From UBA2882 sp045542735 (lineage in GTDB: Bacteria; Bacillota; Clostridia; Lachnospirales; Lachnospiraceae): a stretch of DNA of 64,000 nucleotides. Shown in pieces: positions 53,940 through 63,340 of this stretch; position 1 is the first letter of the stretch; each line of letters begins with the position of its first letter. Made by a program: the position numbers and the translations under genes. The notes beneath the pieces were generated by a model that was given only the letters and a program-made list of their open reading frames with translations, searched no databases and had not been told where the DNA came from. The stretch lies in assembly GCA_045542735.1 (NCBI GenBank), contig JAZQLQ010000011.1, forward strand, positions 48,174 through 112,173. The letters run 5' to 3'.

Positions 53940-54881
53940 CTACTTTATAATATCTGTCAAAACATTCATATCAATTGTAAATTCTACTAATCCCATATAA
54001 CCGGGTGCAACTTCATATTCATCAAAACAAATAACAATTGCTCCCTGCTCATTCAGATAAAAATTCTGATCTTCTTTAATTTTTGTAAAGTTCATCTCGG
54101 GGTCGATTTCCTCATCCAGCCAATAAATCATATTTTCATCTGTTGCCATCTGTTCACGCATCTGACTGATGATATTCTCACTAATGGGTGTGATATAGTC
54201 TGCATCTTCCACAAAGAGCGTTTCCAAAGTAGCAATTTTTCCTGTTGTCTTATCAATGTGGTAATAGTAAACATATTGGGTACCACTTGCTTCCACATCC
54301 TCTGCATAAATACGTAAGGTAAACCATTTGTCCGTATCTGTAATCACTTCATGATTCATATAAACACCACGACAGCCTTCTTTCGTTGCTACATCTGCTT
54401 CAAAAGAAGCAATCAGTTCTTGTGTCATGGTATCAATATCAGTATTGATGATTGTCACAGATACTTCGGTCTCATCTGCTACCTCGTCAACAACAATGGT
54501 ATAATCCACATCATCTTCTGTTTCTACTGTAATACTTCCCTGTTCAATGTCTGCTTCATACTGAGCCTCTGCATAGCTGTAATCACGAATCACCACTACC
54601 TGAATGACATTTCTAAGTACCGGTACCTGTGACATGGCATGGGCAATCTTAGGTGATGTATTGGGCAACACAAGGATAGCTACCGCTGCAGCTGCTGCCG
54701 CCCAACCTACAATTTTAAACACTCTATGATTTTTCTTTTTACCCTTACTTTTTCCTTCTTCTGCAATCTGCAGTTTTATACTGCCAAGCAATGCTTCTTT
54801 TTCTTCTGTGGTCATTTCCTCTTTATCCAATAATAAATCTTCCGAGTTTATTTGATTACACATTTCATACAATTTTGCCAT
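53940..54881 (-). CDS. RsiV-like anti-sigma factor
   Basis: A 313-aa single-pass protein: cytoplasmic sigma-binding part (1-52), membrane helix with an Ala run (about 56-73), and an outer domain whose C-terminal block (about 200-300, ...FYLNEQGAIVICFDEYEVAPGYMGLVEFTI) matches the DUF3298 part of RsiV. In Bacillus and relatives RsiV binds lysozyme and is cleaved to free SigV. It lies 2 nt after the sigma gene. Lysozyme sensing here is inference. Confidence 0.85.
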   Translation of the reverse strand: MAKLYEMCNQINSEDLLLDKEEMTTEEKEALLGSIKLQIAEEGKSKGKKKNHRVFKIVGWAAAAAAVAILVLPNTSPKIAHAMSQVPVLRNVIQVVVIRDYSYAEAQYEADIEQGSITVETEDDVDYTIVVDEVADETEVSVTIINTDIDTMTQELIASFEADVATKEGCRGVYMNHEVITDTDKWFTLRIYAEDVEASGTQYVYYYHIDKTTGKIATLETLFVEDADYITPISENIISQMREQMATDENMIYWLDEEIDPEMNFTKIKEDQNFYLNEQGAIVICFDEYEVAPGYMGLVEFTIDMNVLTDIIK

Positions 54882-54883
54882 AA

Positions 54884-55444
54884 TTATACCTCCTTTGCCT
54901 GCAGCATCTGTCTGACTTGTTTCTTGCCTCTGCTGATACGTCCATAAATAACTGTTTTACTCATTTGCATTTCCTCTGCCACCTCATCCATGGATAAGCC
55001 TTCCACATAAATGAGACGGAAGATTTTTGCATCCTCTTCTTTTAGACAGGCTAGGATTTCTTCTACTGCTTCATCATACTCCTGCCTCAAAAAATCCTGT
55101 TCTGCTTTTACATCCTTCCACTCCGGCATCTGCTCCATCAAGTCTTCTTTTGATGCCTGAATATACTTTCTGACATATGTCAATGCCTTAAACCTGCATA
55201 CGCCTGCCAACCAGTTAGAAAAAGTACTTTTACTTGGATCAAAACTGTCTATATTTTGCCAGACTGCCAAAAGTGTATCATTCATACAATCATCCCACAA
55301 ATGGGGCAAGGTACTCATTTGCCGCTTCACAACGTTCTTCAACACCCAACCGTATTCATTAATAACAAATGCCACAGCCTGCTCATTTTTTCGTTTCATC
55401 TGCTCCACAAAGTTCTTTTCTGTAATCTGCAACTTATCCACCAC
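54884..55444 (-). CDS. ECF RNA polymerase sigma factor, SigV-like
   Basis: A 186-aa sigma-70 family member. Region 2 is about 20-90 (HLWDDCMNDTLLAVWQNIDSFDP, FSNWLAGVCRFKALTYVRK) and region 4 about 125-180 (IFRLIYVEGLSMDEVAEEMQMSKTVIYGRISRGKKQV). It begins with GTG. Directly upstream of its anti-sigma factor. I see no clear self-recognition promoter (TGAAAC..CGTC) in the 115 bp before it. Confidence 0.92.
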   Translation of the reverse strand: MVDKLQITEKNFVEQMKRKNEQAVAFVINEYGWVLKNVVKRQMSTLPHLWDDCMNDTLLAVWQNIDSFDPSKSTFSNWLAGVCRFKALTYVRKYIQASKEDLMEQMPEWKDVKAEQDFLRQEYDEAVEEILACLKEEDAKIFRLIYVEGLSMDEVAEEMQMSKTVIYGRISRGKKQVRQMLQAKEV

Positions 55445-55558
55445 CTTTTTGTTATCTCAGCTGATACCTATAATTCGCACCGACTTTCTGATTTTTGACA
55501 ACATCGCAGAAAAAAGTGCAGTATTTTTTATACCACACTCTTTATCTATCCTAAACCG

Positions 55559-56308
55559 TTATTCATATTTCTTCAACTGCACATATACTTTGCCCTTGCG
55601 TGTCTCTTTACCGCATCCTACATATATGTACTTCCCATATCCACGTATGGAAAATACACTGTTTTCTTTTAAGACCATGCTGTTATTCTCACAAACACGG
55701 GCATTTAACAACACCTTCTTATCCCGGAACAATTGCTGTGCCTCACTACGTGAAAGCTTACCTACCGACGCTACAATGGCATCAAACCTGGGGCTTTGTA
55801 CCAACACGTCCATATCCTTTAATTCACGCTTTAACGCCACCGGTTCACCTTCCAATCTGGTCACTTTCACTGTTGTATGGCGAATACGGTCTAAATTGCT
55901 CATAATGTAATCTGCGATATGCTCTTGGCAAAACAGATAGGCTTCTTTGTCTTTTACAATAATATCGCCCAATACATCCCGTTCAATTCCCAGATTCATA
56001 ATGGCACCAAGAAAATCTCTGTGCTCCAACTTTTCAGCAAACTTAAGCATTACCGGCTGAATCAACAACACTTCAATAGGATAGGTTTCTTCGTACCCAA
56101 ACATCCGCTCTGAACCAAAGCGTATCATCTGTCTCTCGCAACTCTCATGACCGCCAAATACATCGTAGTCTATATATTTAAGTTCACTTGTAAGTTCATC
56201 CAATGCAATCAGTTCTACCGGTGCCAAAAACTGACTAAAGGTATATCGATTCTGTTTATAAGAAGTTTGAGCCAACTCAAGGAGTCGGCTCTTTAATATA
56301 TCTGTCAT
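55559..56308 (-). CDS. ylmH: S4-domain RNA-binding protein YlmH
   Basis: A 249-aa protein with the YlmH N-terminal domain (RYTFSQFLAPVELIAL, YDVFGGHESCERQMIRFG, YPIEVLLIQPV) and a C-terminal S4 domain (RFDAIVASVGKLSRSEAQQLFRDKKVLLN, about 175-203). YlmH usually sits in the division cluster next to divIVA and has been linked to ribosome rescue. Here it is separated from division genes and follows a membrane-protein gene by 13 nt. Confidence 0.92.
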   Translation of the reverse strand: MTDILKSRLLELAQTSYKQNRYTFSQFLAPVELIALDELTSELKYIDYDVFGGHESCERQMIRFGSERMFGYEETYPIEVLLIQPVMLKFAEKLEHRDFLGAIMNLGIERDVLGDIIVKDKEAYLFCQEHIADYIMSNLDRIRHTTVKVTRLEGEPVALKRELKDMDVLVQSPRFDAIVASVGKLSRSEAQQLFRDKKVLLNARVCENNSMVLKENSVFSIRGYGKYIYVGCGKETRKGKVYVQLKKYE

Positions 56309-56321
56309 AACAAATTCTCAC

Positions 56322-57422
56322 TTAAAACATCTGGTTCTGATCAAACTGTGTCTGATCTCCCATAACTTCTGCCCTCTTCTGTGCAACAGCTGCTATCATT
56401 TCTTGTCTGTTTCTATTATAGAAGGCTTGAATATCATCTCCATATCCCATAAAGATATAAGGCAGAGTACGTGCAATGTGTTCCATTGCCTGTTCGGTTT
56501 TCTTCTTATTTTTCATAAGCACTTCAATGCGCTCGCCACCAGTAGTCATAACCATAATGGAGTAAGTCTTACCGGTAGGAATCAGATTCACGGAATGTCT
56601 TACTACATGCTGATATACCCACACAATATCTTTAGAAGGGCAAAACTCTGCAGTAAGTCCGGTTGTACCAAGGAAGTATTCGGGTGATACTCGGATACCA
56701 CTAACTTCCTGTGTTGATGCATAGAATCGATCTAAACTCTGCATAACCATTTCCTCATTGGGTGCAGCCGCAACATATTTCTTTACTTTCTTAAAGTTTG
56801 CTCCGGTCAAAGCTCTTACCAAAGTCATAATACCAACCAGTATCAAAATCAGGCCTACCACAACAACTAAAACTACACCACCGGTTGCTGTATCTCCGGT
56901 ATCACCTACCATAATGGCATAAGGCAAGAAGTATTCTTCCATTTCATCTGCTGTATATCCGGCTTCAATCAAATATTCTGTATAAAATTGCTTACTCTCT
57001 CCCGTAATCTCTACAATTGTACCTTTGACATGCAAAGGCTCTACACGATCTAATGCAGACTCATCACCATCCATATACTCCCAGGTCAACTCCATAATAT
57101 CATCCGCATCATTCATTTTTCCGTAGCTGGCAACCATACCCATATATTCTTTTTCGCCAACCGGGATAAAATATTCTTTCTCTACAGTTGTAGTATCTTC
57201 TGTTGTATATGCATAGTAGTCCATGACAGCAGAGATTTCTGCCTCTACCAGCATACCTTCTTCAATCTCATCTGCACTCAAATCTTCTAACTGGACCGGT
57301 TTAGAAAACATTACTTTCAGATTTTCTGCCTGCGTAGCAATGGCAACAATACCGGCTGCAATTAAAATAATCACAAAAATCATGGATTTTTTAATATACT
57401 TACTTTTTAACGCTTGATACAT
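56322..57422 (-). CDS. Two-helix membrane protein with a PH-like cytoplasmic domain
   Basis: A 366-aa protein: helix at about 13-30, an outer acidic domain (about 35-175), a second helix (about 180-203), then a cytoplasmic beta-rich domain (about 215-345) ending in a helical AVAQKRAEVMGDQ tail. The last domain is clearly related to the neighbouring 168-aa protein: EVSGIRVSPEYFLGTT, KDIVWVYQHV and LPYIFMGYGDDI match FSGIRCSMDFLWIKS, QDVVWIYPYE and IPWVYFGFRDDI. PH-like fold is a guess. Function unknown. Confidence 0.78.
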   Translation of the reverse strand: MYQALKSKYIKKSMIFVIILIAAGIVAIATQAENLKVMFSKPVQLEDLSADEIEEGMLVEAEISAVMDYYAYTTEDTTTVEKEYFIPVGEKEYMGMVASYGKMNDADDIMELTWEYMDGDESALDRVEPLHVKGTIVEITGESKQFYTEYLIEAGYTADEMEEYFLPYAIMVGDTGDTATGGVVLVVVVGLILILVGIMTLVRALTGANFKKVKKYVAAAPNEEMVMQSLDRFYASTQEVSGIRVSPEYFLGTTGLTAEFCPSKDIVWVYQHVVRHSVNLIPTGKTYSIMVMTTGGERIEVLMKNKKKTEQAMEHIARTLPYIFMGYGDDIQAFYNRNRQEMIAAVAQKRAEVMGDQTQFDQNQMF

Positions 57423-57442
57423 TTTTATTTTCTCCTCTACAT

Positions 57443-57949
57443 TTATATTCCCAACATCTCTTTACGCTTTTTTTGTACTGCGTCAATCATATATTGTGGG
57501 TTCTTTTTTAACAGATTGGCAATGTCATCACGGAATCCAAAATAGACCCACGGGATGCAACGGGTAAGTTGCCGGAACATATCATCTGCCAATTTCTTTT
57601 TCACATAAACTACATGACTCTTTTTATCTTTTGTAACAAATATAATGGCATGTTGCATAATCGGAATAAAATATATCACATTTACATTCTCATACGGATA
57701 TATCCATACAACATCCTGTGTATTTAAAATCGTCACGGGCTCACTTTTAATCCACAAAAAATCCATGGAACAACGTATGCCGGAAAATTCCTTTGTATAA
57801 CACAAAAACTGTACCAGTCTGTGTCTGGTCACTTCCTCATTTCCACTTTTTTTACAGAATTTACTGATAACTTTTTTGACCTTTGCGGCCCTTCCATACT
57901 GTTTATGTATCTGCTCTATAATTTCTTCGTCTCTATCATTCATGGCCAT
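57443..57949 (-). CDS. Soluble paralogue of the neighbour's cytoplasmic domain
   Basis: A 168-aa protein lacking membrane helices. It aligns over its whole length with the C-terminal domain of the next gene, including the final (A/D)AVQKKR.EMLG tail, so it is a stand-alone copy of that domain. It starts 4 nt after the zinc-ribbon gene stop without a strong ribosome site, so reinitiation is likely. Confidence 0.77.
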   Translation of the reverse strand: MAMNDRDEEIIEQIHKQYGRAAKVKKVISKFCKKSGNEEVTRHRLVQFLCYTKEFSGIRCSMDFLWIKSEPVTILNTQDVVWIYPYENVNVIYFIPIMQHAIIFVTKDKKSHVVYVKKKLADDMFRQLTRCIPWVYFGFRDDIANLLKKNPQYMIDAVQKKRKEMLGI

Positions 57950-57953
57950 TTGA

Positions 57954-58532
57954 TTATTTACCCGGAACTATCGGAATGATACCTGTACGCTGATATTCTT
58001 TCCATGCTTTCTGAAATTTAAAAGTATAAATAACAGAACAAATTCCCACTACCAAGAATAACCATCCGCTAAATTCACCGGTCGTAATAATCATATAAAG
58101 TACATTAATAACACCGTATGCAGTCAAAATAATGGAAGCCACTCTGCTCTGCGCTAAATGAATGATTAAACCAAGGGTTAAAATAAGCATAACATCAATA
58201 ATCGTCCAAAAGCCCTGACCAAGTGCTGCCAATCCAAACATAATCACAAAATTTAATCCTGCCAAAATGTACATAGCAATACCACAACTGCGAATTTGCT
58301 TACGCAAAGGCGCTACATTGGGATGTTTATAAAACTGTCCTTTTGTCAATCCCGGTTGCGCATATCCCATCTGCTGAAATCCGGGTTGAGGCATTCCCAT
58401 GTTAGGTGCCATATTCATCCCCGGTTGAGGCATTCCCATATTGGGATTCATACCACCCATAGCCGGTGCTCCACAACTGGGACAATTTGTTTGCCCATCT
58501 GCAATAAAAGTGCCACAATTTCCACAATTCAT
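57954..58532 (-). CDS. Zinc-ribbon multi-pass membrane protein with Met/Pro/Gly repeats
   Basis: A 192-aa protein: zinc ribbon CGNCGTF..CPSCGA (residues 3-22), a GMPQPGM repeat linker (about 25-58), then four membrane helices (about 85-175). The linker has repeated MGMPQPG units. First gene of a four-gene unit with the two proteins above and ylmH. Zinc-ribbon membrane proteins also form the cluster at 18978-20995. Function unknown. Confidence 0.82.
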   Translation of the reverse strand: MNCGNCGTFIADGQTNCPSCGAPAMGGMNPNMGMPQPGMNMAPNMGMPQPGFQQMGYAQPGLTKGQFYKHPNVAPLRKQIRSCGIAMYILAGLNFVIMFGLAALGQGFWTIIDVMLILTLGLIIHLAQSRVASIILTAYGVINVLYMIITTGEFSGWLFLVVGICSVIYTFKFQKAWKEYQRTGIIPIVPGK

Positions 58533-58677
58533 TTTTATTCCTCCCTCATCACAATGTCATTTTTAGACATTTTTCGAACTAATGATACCATACTTTTATT
58601 TCATAAGAAAGAAAAAAAACAAATCATTTCTGTTTTTGGTACTTTTTCCATAACTTTTGGGATTTGAAAGTGAAAAT

Positions 58678-58703
58678 GGTGGAGAAAAATCTATTTCTCC
58701 ACC
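58678..58703 (-). terminator. Terminator overlapping a stop codon
   Basis: GGTGGAGAAA/TTTCTCCACC stem that includes the stop codon of the 58691 gene, followed by ATTTTC. Confidence 0.75.
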
Positions 58704-59839
58704 AACTTTATCATTTCATCTAATATTTCCCGTGCACATTTTTCTCCCATCAGCATTTCATAGTCTCCCTCTATACAATGCGTCTGAAATTCTTCTTCAC
58801 TGATTTCCGTATCGCCATAATAAAAAATGGGATTCTCAACTTCCTCTCCTTCATCAATGTAATAATCCTCATCTTCATCCCGGAACATCCATATGCTTAA
58901 ACTTTTGTCATTACAATTTGTAAGTTCCAGTTTTTCATTCATTTGCAAATAGTAATAAGAGCGAATATATCCTGCAAAATCTGCGTCACTAAAATAAACC
59001 ACACCTTCTCTTGGCAGGTAGTAATAGCCACCGATTCCGAAAGCCCCATAGCTCCAACCTTCTATGATTGCCACTGTTTTGCCATAATACCAGGTATAGA
59101 CACTAACCCAATAACCGGTATTACCTACAACCAATTCCGGTATCTCATCATCATTTAAATAAACCAGCGAATACGTCATGGGTGATGATGAATCACGCTC
59201 CATTTTTTCTTTTTCATAATCTCTGATCATTTCATGATATGCCAAAATCCAGCCCTCATCATTGGAGACAGTTGTCATCCGGTCGTAGCCATCCACAAAA
59301 TTGATACGTATGGTTACATCCACTGCATTACTATGCATGTCACAGGCTTTAATCCGATACTCTTTTATCCCCGGTTCTGTTTCATATATACGCTCATTAT
59401 CATCTGCTAAGATACGCACATATTTGACACCGGATGGATCTTCTGCCTGTACTAAATCCTCTACAAAGACAATGGTGTTGGTATAAGCTTCATACTCATT
59501 TTGTAGTGTTAATATAGGTGGCAACGTATCCTGTATGGTTAGCGTCGTCTCATATCGCTGATTTCCATGTTTGATATAGACAGCATATGTTCCCAATTCG
59601 TCACGATTGACTCCGTATAAATCCAATTTTGCATCTTCATACCAGCTTTCGTCATCCGCAATTGCATAATCTCTGATATCATCCGGAAATTCCTCACCGT
59701 ACTCTATGGTCTGCTCTACCAATTGAATTCTGTTTACCACAGGAGGTTCTGTCGTTTCATTTTTTCCTGCGCATCCCATCATACAAAATGTCAGGATATA
59801 AAGTCCTATGCATAGTCTCGTTTTCCTATTATAAAACAT
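58691..59839 (-). CDS. Lipoprotein with an Ig-like repeat region
   Basis: A 382-aa lipoprotein: lipobox FCMMGCAG (Cys near 24), then two Ig-like beta-domains (about 35-195: VEQTIEYGEEFPDDI, TLPPILTLQNEYEA, KEYRIKACDMHSNAVDVTIRI) and a C-terminal domain (about 200-380) with DDEIPELVVGNTGYW, similar in layout to the next protein's DEDITPELVVICGT. Start 59839 has GGGGG 7 nt upstream and overlaps the preceding gene by 11 nt. Unknown surface protein. Confidence 0.78.
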   Translation of the reverse strand: MFYNRKTRLCIGLYILTFCMMGCAGKNETTEPPVVNRIQLVEQTIEYGEEFPDDIRDYAIADDESWYEDAKLDLYGVNRDELGTYAVYIKHGNQRYETTLTIQDTLPPILTLQNEYEAYTNTIVFVEDLVQAEDPSGVKYVRILADDNERIYETEPGIKEYRIKACDMHSNAVDVTIRINFVDGYDRMTTVSNDEGWILAYHEMIRDYEKEKMERDSSSPMTYSLVYLNDDEIPELVVGNTGYWVSVYTWYYGKTVAIIEGWSYGAFGIGGYYYLPREGVVYFSDADFAGYIRSYYYLQMNEKLELTNCNDKSLSIWMFRDEDEDYYIDEGEEVENPIFYYGDTEISEEEFQTHCIEGDYEMLMGEKCAREILDEMIKLVEK

Positions 59840-61241
59840 AACTTCCCCCATAACCTGCCTCTTTCCAATGTGTTGGTTTTTTGCTTCCCGGCAAATAATA
59901 ATAGTCTCCATCATGGTCATCTCCACCATGACAATCCCAAACGATGTTTTCATAACATACACTGCCGTCTGCTTGTGGTATACCGTAATTAATAGTCACA
60001 ATCTGTTCATTCCACACATAAATTTTACCTAGTTCATATCCTTCATATTCTATTTCTTGTACCAGATCAAATCCACAGATATTCTTTATATTTTCTTTCG
60101 CAATTTCTTCTCCATCATACGGTTCTATTTTTCCATTGTTATATGTATAAAAATAAGGTTTCCATGTGTGACCAAACATCATTTCCATTTCTGCATCATA
60201 AAAATAATCGTAAGCATCACAAACCAAGACAAACTTATCGTACCACATATCTTCCGTACACATCACCTGTCCCACTCCGGACCATTGATCCATGACCGGT
60301 GTCCCATTTTCCACTTTCCAAATATCTGTTAATATAGAGGTTGCACAACGGTCCGTATATAAATAAATCGCTTTTTCTCCATGTGCTCCCGTGATTTTTC
60401 CGTCAATGTCATAATAATTGTAAGTATTGTTGCTAACTTGCTCACAGGAATCTGCATCCGCAAACCACAATTGTCCTTCATAAATAGCAAAAGCCTCATA
60501 ATCACCATTGTTATCATAGTCGTCATAGTCAAAAACAAAGCTTTCTTCCGATGTACAGCCTGTAGCGGTCATGAGTTTAGTATGTAAATTTCCCACCTGT
60601 TCTGCTTCTAAAATTTCCCATGCATTCTCCACTGCTGCTTCTATATCTATTTCAGGAATCGTATAACACTCCGGATAAAATACCTGTTTTTCATTATCTT
60701 GATTCCACATTTCATATGCTTCATAAAACTCTTCTGATGAAACTTCACATCCATCCACTTTATACTGATGCACTTCTTCACCATTTACTGTCTGCAGACA
60801 TTCAAATTCCTGAAATACAGTCACATTTTCTCCATCCCACTTGCAAATGCTATCATATACATTTCCAAATCCTTCATGGCTATTCCAAAAGAATGCCTCT
60901 TTTTCCACATAATTTAAATTTCCGTATTCTCCATAGCCCATCCATTCTTCGGAATCTCCAACTGCAATTGCTTCACCGTTTTGATATGCATAAACGTATC
61001 CTCCATCCGGATGCTTTGTGCCACAGATAACTACCAGTTCAGGAGTAATATCTTCATCCAAATAAATCAAGGCGAATCTGGGTTGTTCCGTCACTCCTTC
61101 TTCTTTTGCCATATTAACATGTTCCATCAATATTTCCGCATAAACGGTAGGCATTGACTTCTCACTTTTTTTCATTTCTTTGGCCTCTGCCGGCTTACTG
61201 CCTGCTATGATGCCCATACATAAGATTCCTAATATATACAA
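59829..61241 (-). CDS. Secreted protein with an apparently frameshifted signal peptide
   Basis: A 470-aa frame beginning at a TTG without a ribosome site. An ATG with AGGA upstream (61261-61259) opens a different frame, MSKKKFYCIY-stop. Joining the two by one extra A in the A6 run (61252-61247) would give a normal signal peptide (MSKKKILLYILGILCMG..AEA). The mature part has FG-GAP-like blocks (ALIYLDEDITPELVVICGT, FDYDDYDNNGDYEAFAIY). Either a sequencing indel, a recent mutation or slippage-dependent expression. Function unknown. Confidence 0.72.
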   Translation of the reverse strand: MYILGILCMGIIAGSKPAEAKEMKKSEKSMPTVYAEILMEHVNMAKEEGVTEQPRFALIYLDEDITPELVVICGTKHPDGGYVYAYQNGEAIAVGDSEEWMGYGEYGNLNYVEKEAFFWNSHEGFGNVYDSICKWDGENVTVFQEFECLQTVNGEEVHQYKVDGCEVSSEEFYEAYEMWNQDNEKQVFYPECYTIPEIDIEAAVENAWEILEAEQVGNLHTKLMTATGCTSEESFVFDYDDYDNNGDYEAFAIYEGQLWFADADSCEQVSNNTYNYYDIDGKITGAHGEKAIYLYTDRCATSILTDIWKVENGTPVMDQWSGVGQVMCTEDMWYDKFVLVCDAYDYFYDAEMEMMFGHTWKPYFYTYNNGKIEPYDGEEIAKENIKNICGFDLVQEIEYEGYELGKIYVWNEQIVTINYGIPQADGSVCYENIVWDCHGGDDHDGDYYYLPGSKKPTHWKEAGYGGSYVL

Positions 61242-61276
61242 TAAAATTTTTTCTTACTCATCTTTCCCATCCTACT

Positions 61277-63277
61277 CTAATATTGGAACGCATGATCCGG
61301 TTCCCGTTTTCCGGTCTGTGAATTATAGATATAACTTTCCACCTCTGCCGTCACTGCATTTTTCTCCTCATCATATGCTTCTACAATAATCTTATACATA
61401 GGCACATCGCCTTCTTCATCCCAATCAGTCCAATCTTCAAAATGAACAACTACCAATTCGTTCTCTGTTTCAACCACATAATAGTAATCCGGGATATCAA
61501 TTCCCAATATTTTTTCATAACCTTCTACAAGTACCGGATTATTCTGCCGTTTCTCTATGTTGTAATCCGCAAAATACGTTTCCATCGCTTCTTCCAGTGC
61601 CTGTGTGGTTGTGAATGGCATTTCATAAAGCTCATGATGAACCGAAAACTCCGTATATGCCATGCTAAAAACCGGCATTCCGATATAAGGACTCTCATCC
61701 ATAGAATGATTTCCCGTCAGTACCCTTTCATAATATCCCTTTTCATTTCTTCCAATCATATATTTGGTGTACCATTGATTTTTATAGTCACGGATACTAT
61801 GGATTATGCCATCCGATACAAATGAAAAACTGCTTGTAATATTCATTTCCTCGTTCCAATATTCTCCGTCATAATTATATATAACCGTTGTATAAGAACT
61901 ACTCGAGGTTCCTTGTACATGTTGAACGATCAATTTCTGTTCTGAAATGATGATGCCATTAATGCTGTCATCCCATGCAGCTCCCGCTTCTGCCGGCAAG
62001 GATAAAGCAATGGGCTTATACGGTTTTTCATATCCATTTGTAGTCTTCGGATATACATAAATCCATCGCCCTTCTATAAAACCATCCTCAGCAAGTGCAT
62101 TGACAACAACACCTAAATCCTCCATGCCATTACCATCGATATCACCTGAAAAACACTCTGCAATTTCACACTCTAAATCATCGCTGATTTCTTCATAATT
62201 CCAGTTGTCTGCATCTTTTCCGTCCGCCTCAATTTTACTCCAGTTACCTTCTAACTCCAAAAGATTATACGCTATTTGTGCCTGTTTCAATTCCTCTTTA
62301 TACGTATCAAGACTCTCTTCCCGATAACGCCACAGTTCCATCACGGCATAGGTTTCAAAATCCTTTGTTGATATTTCAACCTTCTCATTTCCTGCTATAG
62401 CAAGCCAAATCAAGCTATCCGGTAATTTTTCTTTATTAAACGCCGCAAGTTCATTATCATTAATGTATAATCTTTCCAAATGCTCCAATGCAAACACAGG
62501 TGATATATCTTTTATCTCATTGTATCGGACACATAAGGATTTTAAATTTTTCATATCATGGACGAATTTCAAATCTTTCAATCCTGTCTCATCCATCTGG
62601 ATTTCTTCTAATGTCGTCAAATGTGCAAATATGCCTGTATCGGGGATCTCACATTCTGATACACATAACGCAGTTAAATTGGGACAGTTATTTAGCAAAG
62701 AATTGGGCAACTTACAGTGAAAGATTTGTACCCTTTCCAGTTTTGTACAATCATCCAAAAAATTCTCCGGCAAATCACTGTCAAACACCGTTACGTTTTT
62801 TAATTCCTCACATTCTGCCAGAAAAGAATAATCCTTTAGTTGCGTATCCTGAATGCTAATATAGTTTAGATGTGGAATATATTTCAGATTTTCATATCCA
62901 TTGATCCATTCTTTTGTCACTTCCGGTTTAATTTCTATTACAACCGATTCTACGCTGATCATTTTCTCCAAATCTTCTTTTATTAAAACAATCTGCTCTA
63001 GTTCTTCTTCGGTTTCAATGGAAATAAGTAACCTTTTCATCTCTTTTATATGCTCTTCTCTTATAATTTCTCCCTCTTCAATATCATATCCAAGTGAATC
63101 ACGAACCCACTGTTCCATGCTCTCTGAGGGAAATTCAACCGGCTCTCCCGGTGTTTCAATAGAAATATCGTTAGATGAAATTTCTGTTTCTTCCGCTTTT
63201 TCACAACCAAATAATAGAACTGTCAGAATAGAAATTATCATAATCATATGCTTTACGTTTTTATTCTTTATCTTCAT
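61277..63277 (-). CDS. Leucine-rich-repeat lipoprotein
   Basis: A 666-aa lipoprotein. Lipobox VLLFGCEK (Cys near 25); a helical region (about 50-125); leucine-rich repeats of the SDS22/internalin kind (about 130-305: LKYIPHLNYISIQDTQLKDYSFLAEC, LKDLKFVHDMKNLKSLCVRYNEIKDISPVF); then a beta domain with the calcium-type loop SGDIDGNGMEDLGVVV (about 370-385). It heads a three-gene surface-protein operon with the two genes to the left and carries the direct-repeat box upstream. Possible adhesin or sensor. Confidence 0.82.
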   Translation of the reverse strand: MKIKNKNVKHMIMIISILTVLLFGCEKAEETEISSNDISIETPGEPVEFPSESMEQWVRDSLGYDIEEGEIIREEHIKEMKRLLISIETEEELEQIVLIKEDLEKMISVESVVIEIKPEVTKEWINGYENLKYIPHLNYISIQDTQLKDYSFLAECEELKNVTVFDSDLPENFLDDCTKLERVQIFHCKLPNSLLNNCPNLTALCVSECEIPDTGIFAHLTTLEEIQMDETGLKDLKFVHDMKNLKSLCVRYNEIKDISPVFALEHLERLYINDNELAAFNKEKLPDSLIWLAIAGNEKVEISTKDFETYAVMELWRYREESLDTYKEELKQAQIAYNLLELEGNWSKIEADGKDADNWNYEEISDDLECEIAECFSGDIDGNGMEDLGVVVNALAEDGFIEGRWIYVYPKTTNGYEKPYKPIALSLPAEAGAAWDDSINGIIISEQKLIVQHVQGTSSSSYTTVIYNYDGEYWNEEMNITSSFSFVSDGIIHSIRDYKNQWYTKYMIGRNEKGYYERVLTGNHSMDESPYIGMPVFSMAYTEFSVHHELYEMPFTTTQALEEAMETYFADYNIEKRQNNPVLVEGYEKILGIDIPDYYYVVETENELVVVHFEDWTDWDEEGDVPMYKIIVEAYDEEKNAVTAEVESYIYNSQTGKREPDHAFQY

Positions 63278-63340
63278 TCGCTTTTTTCCTTAGTCAATCT
63301 GAGACATACTATCTATTACCTCAAATATTAAAACACTTAT

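Noticed and set aside
55445..55558. Self-recognised ECF promoter (TGAAAC..CGTC) upstream of the sigma gene
   Set aside because: No convincing -35/-10 pair of that type is present in this stretch.
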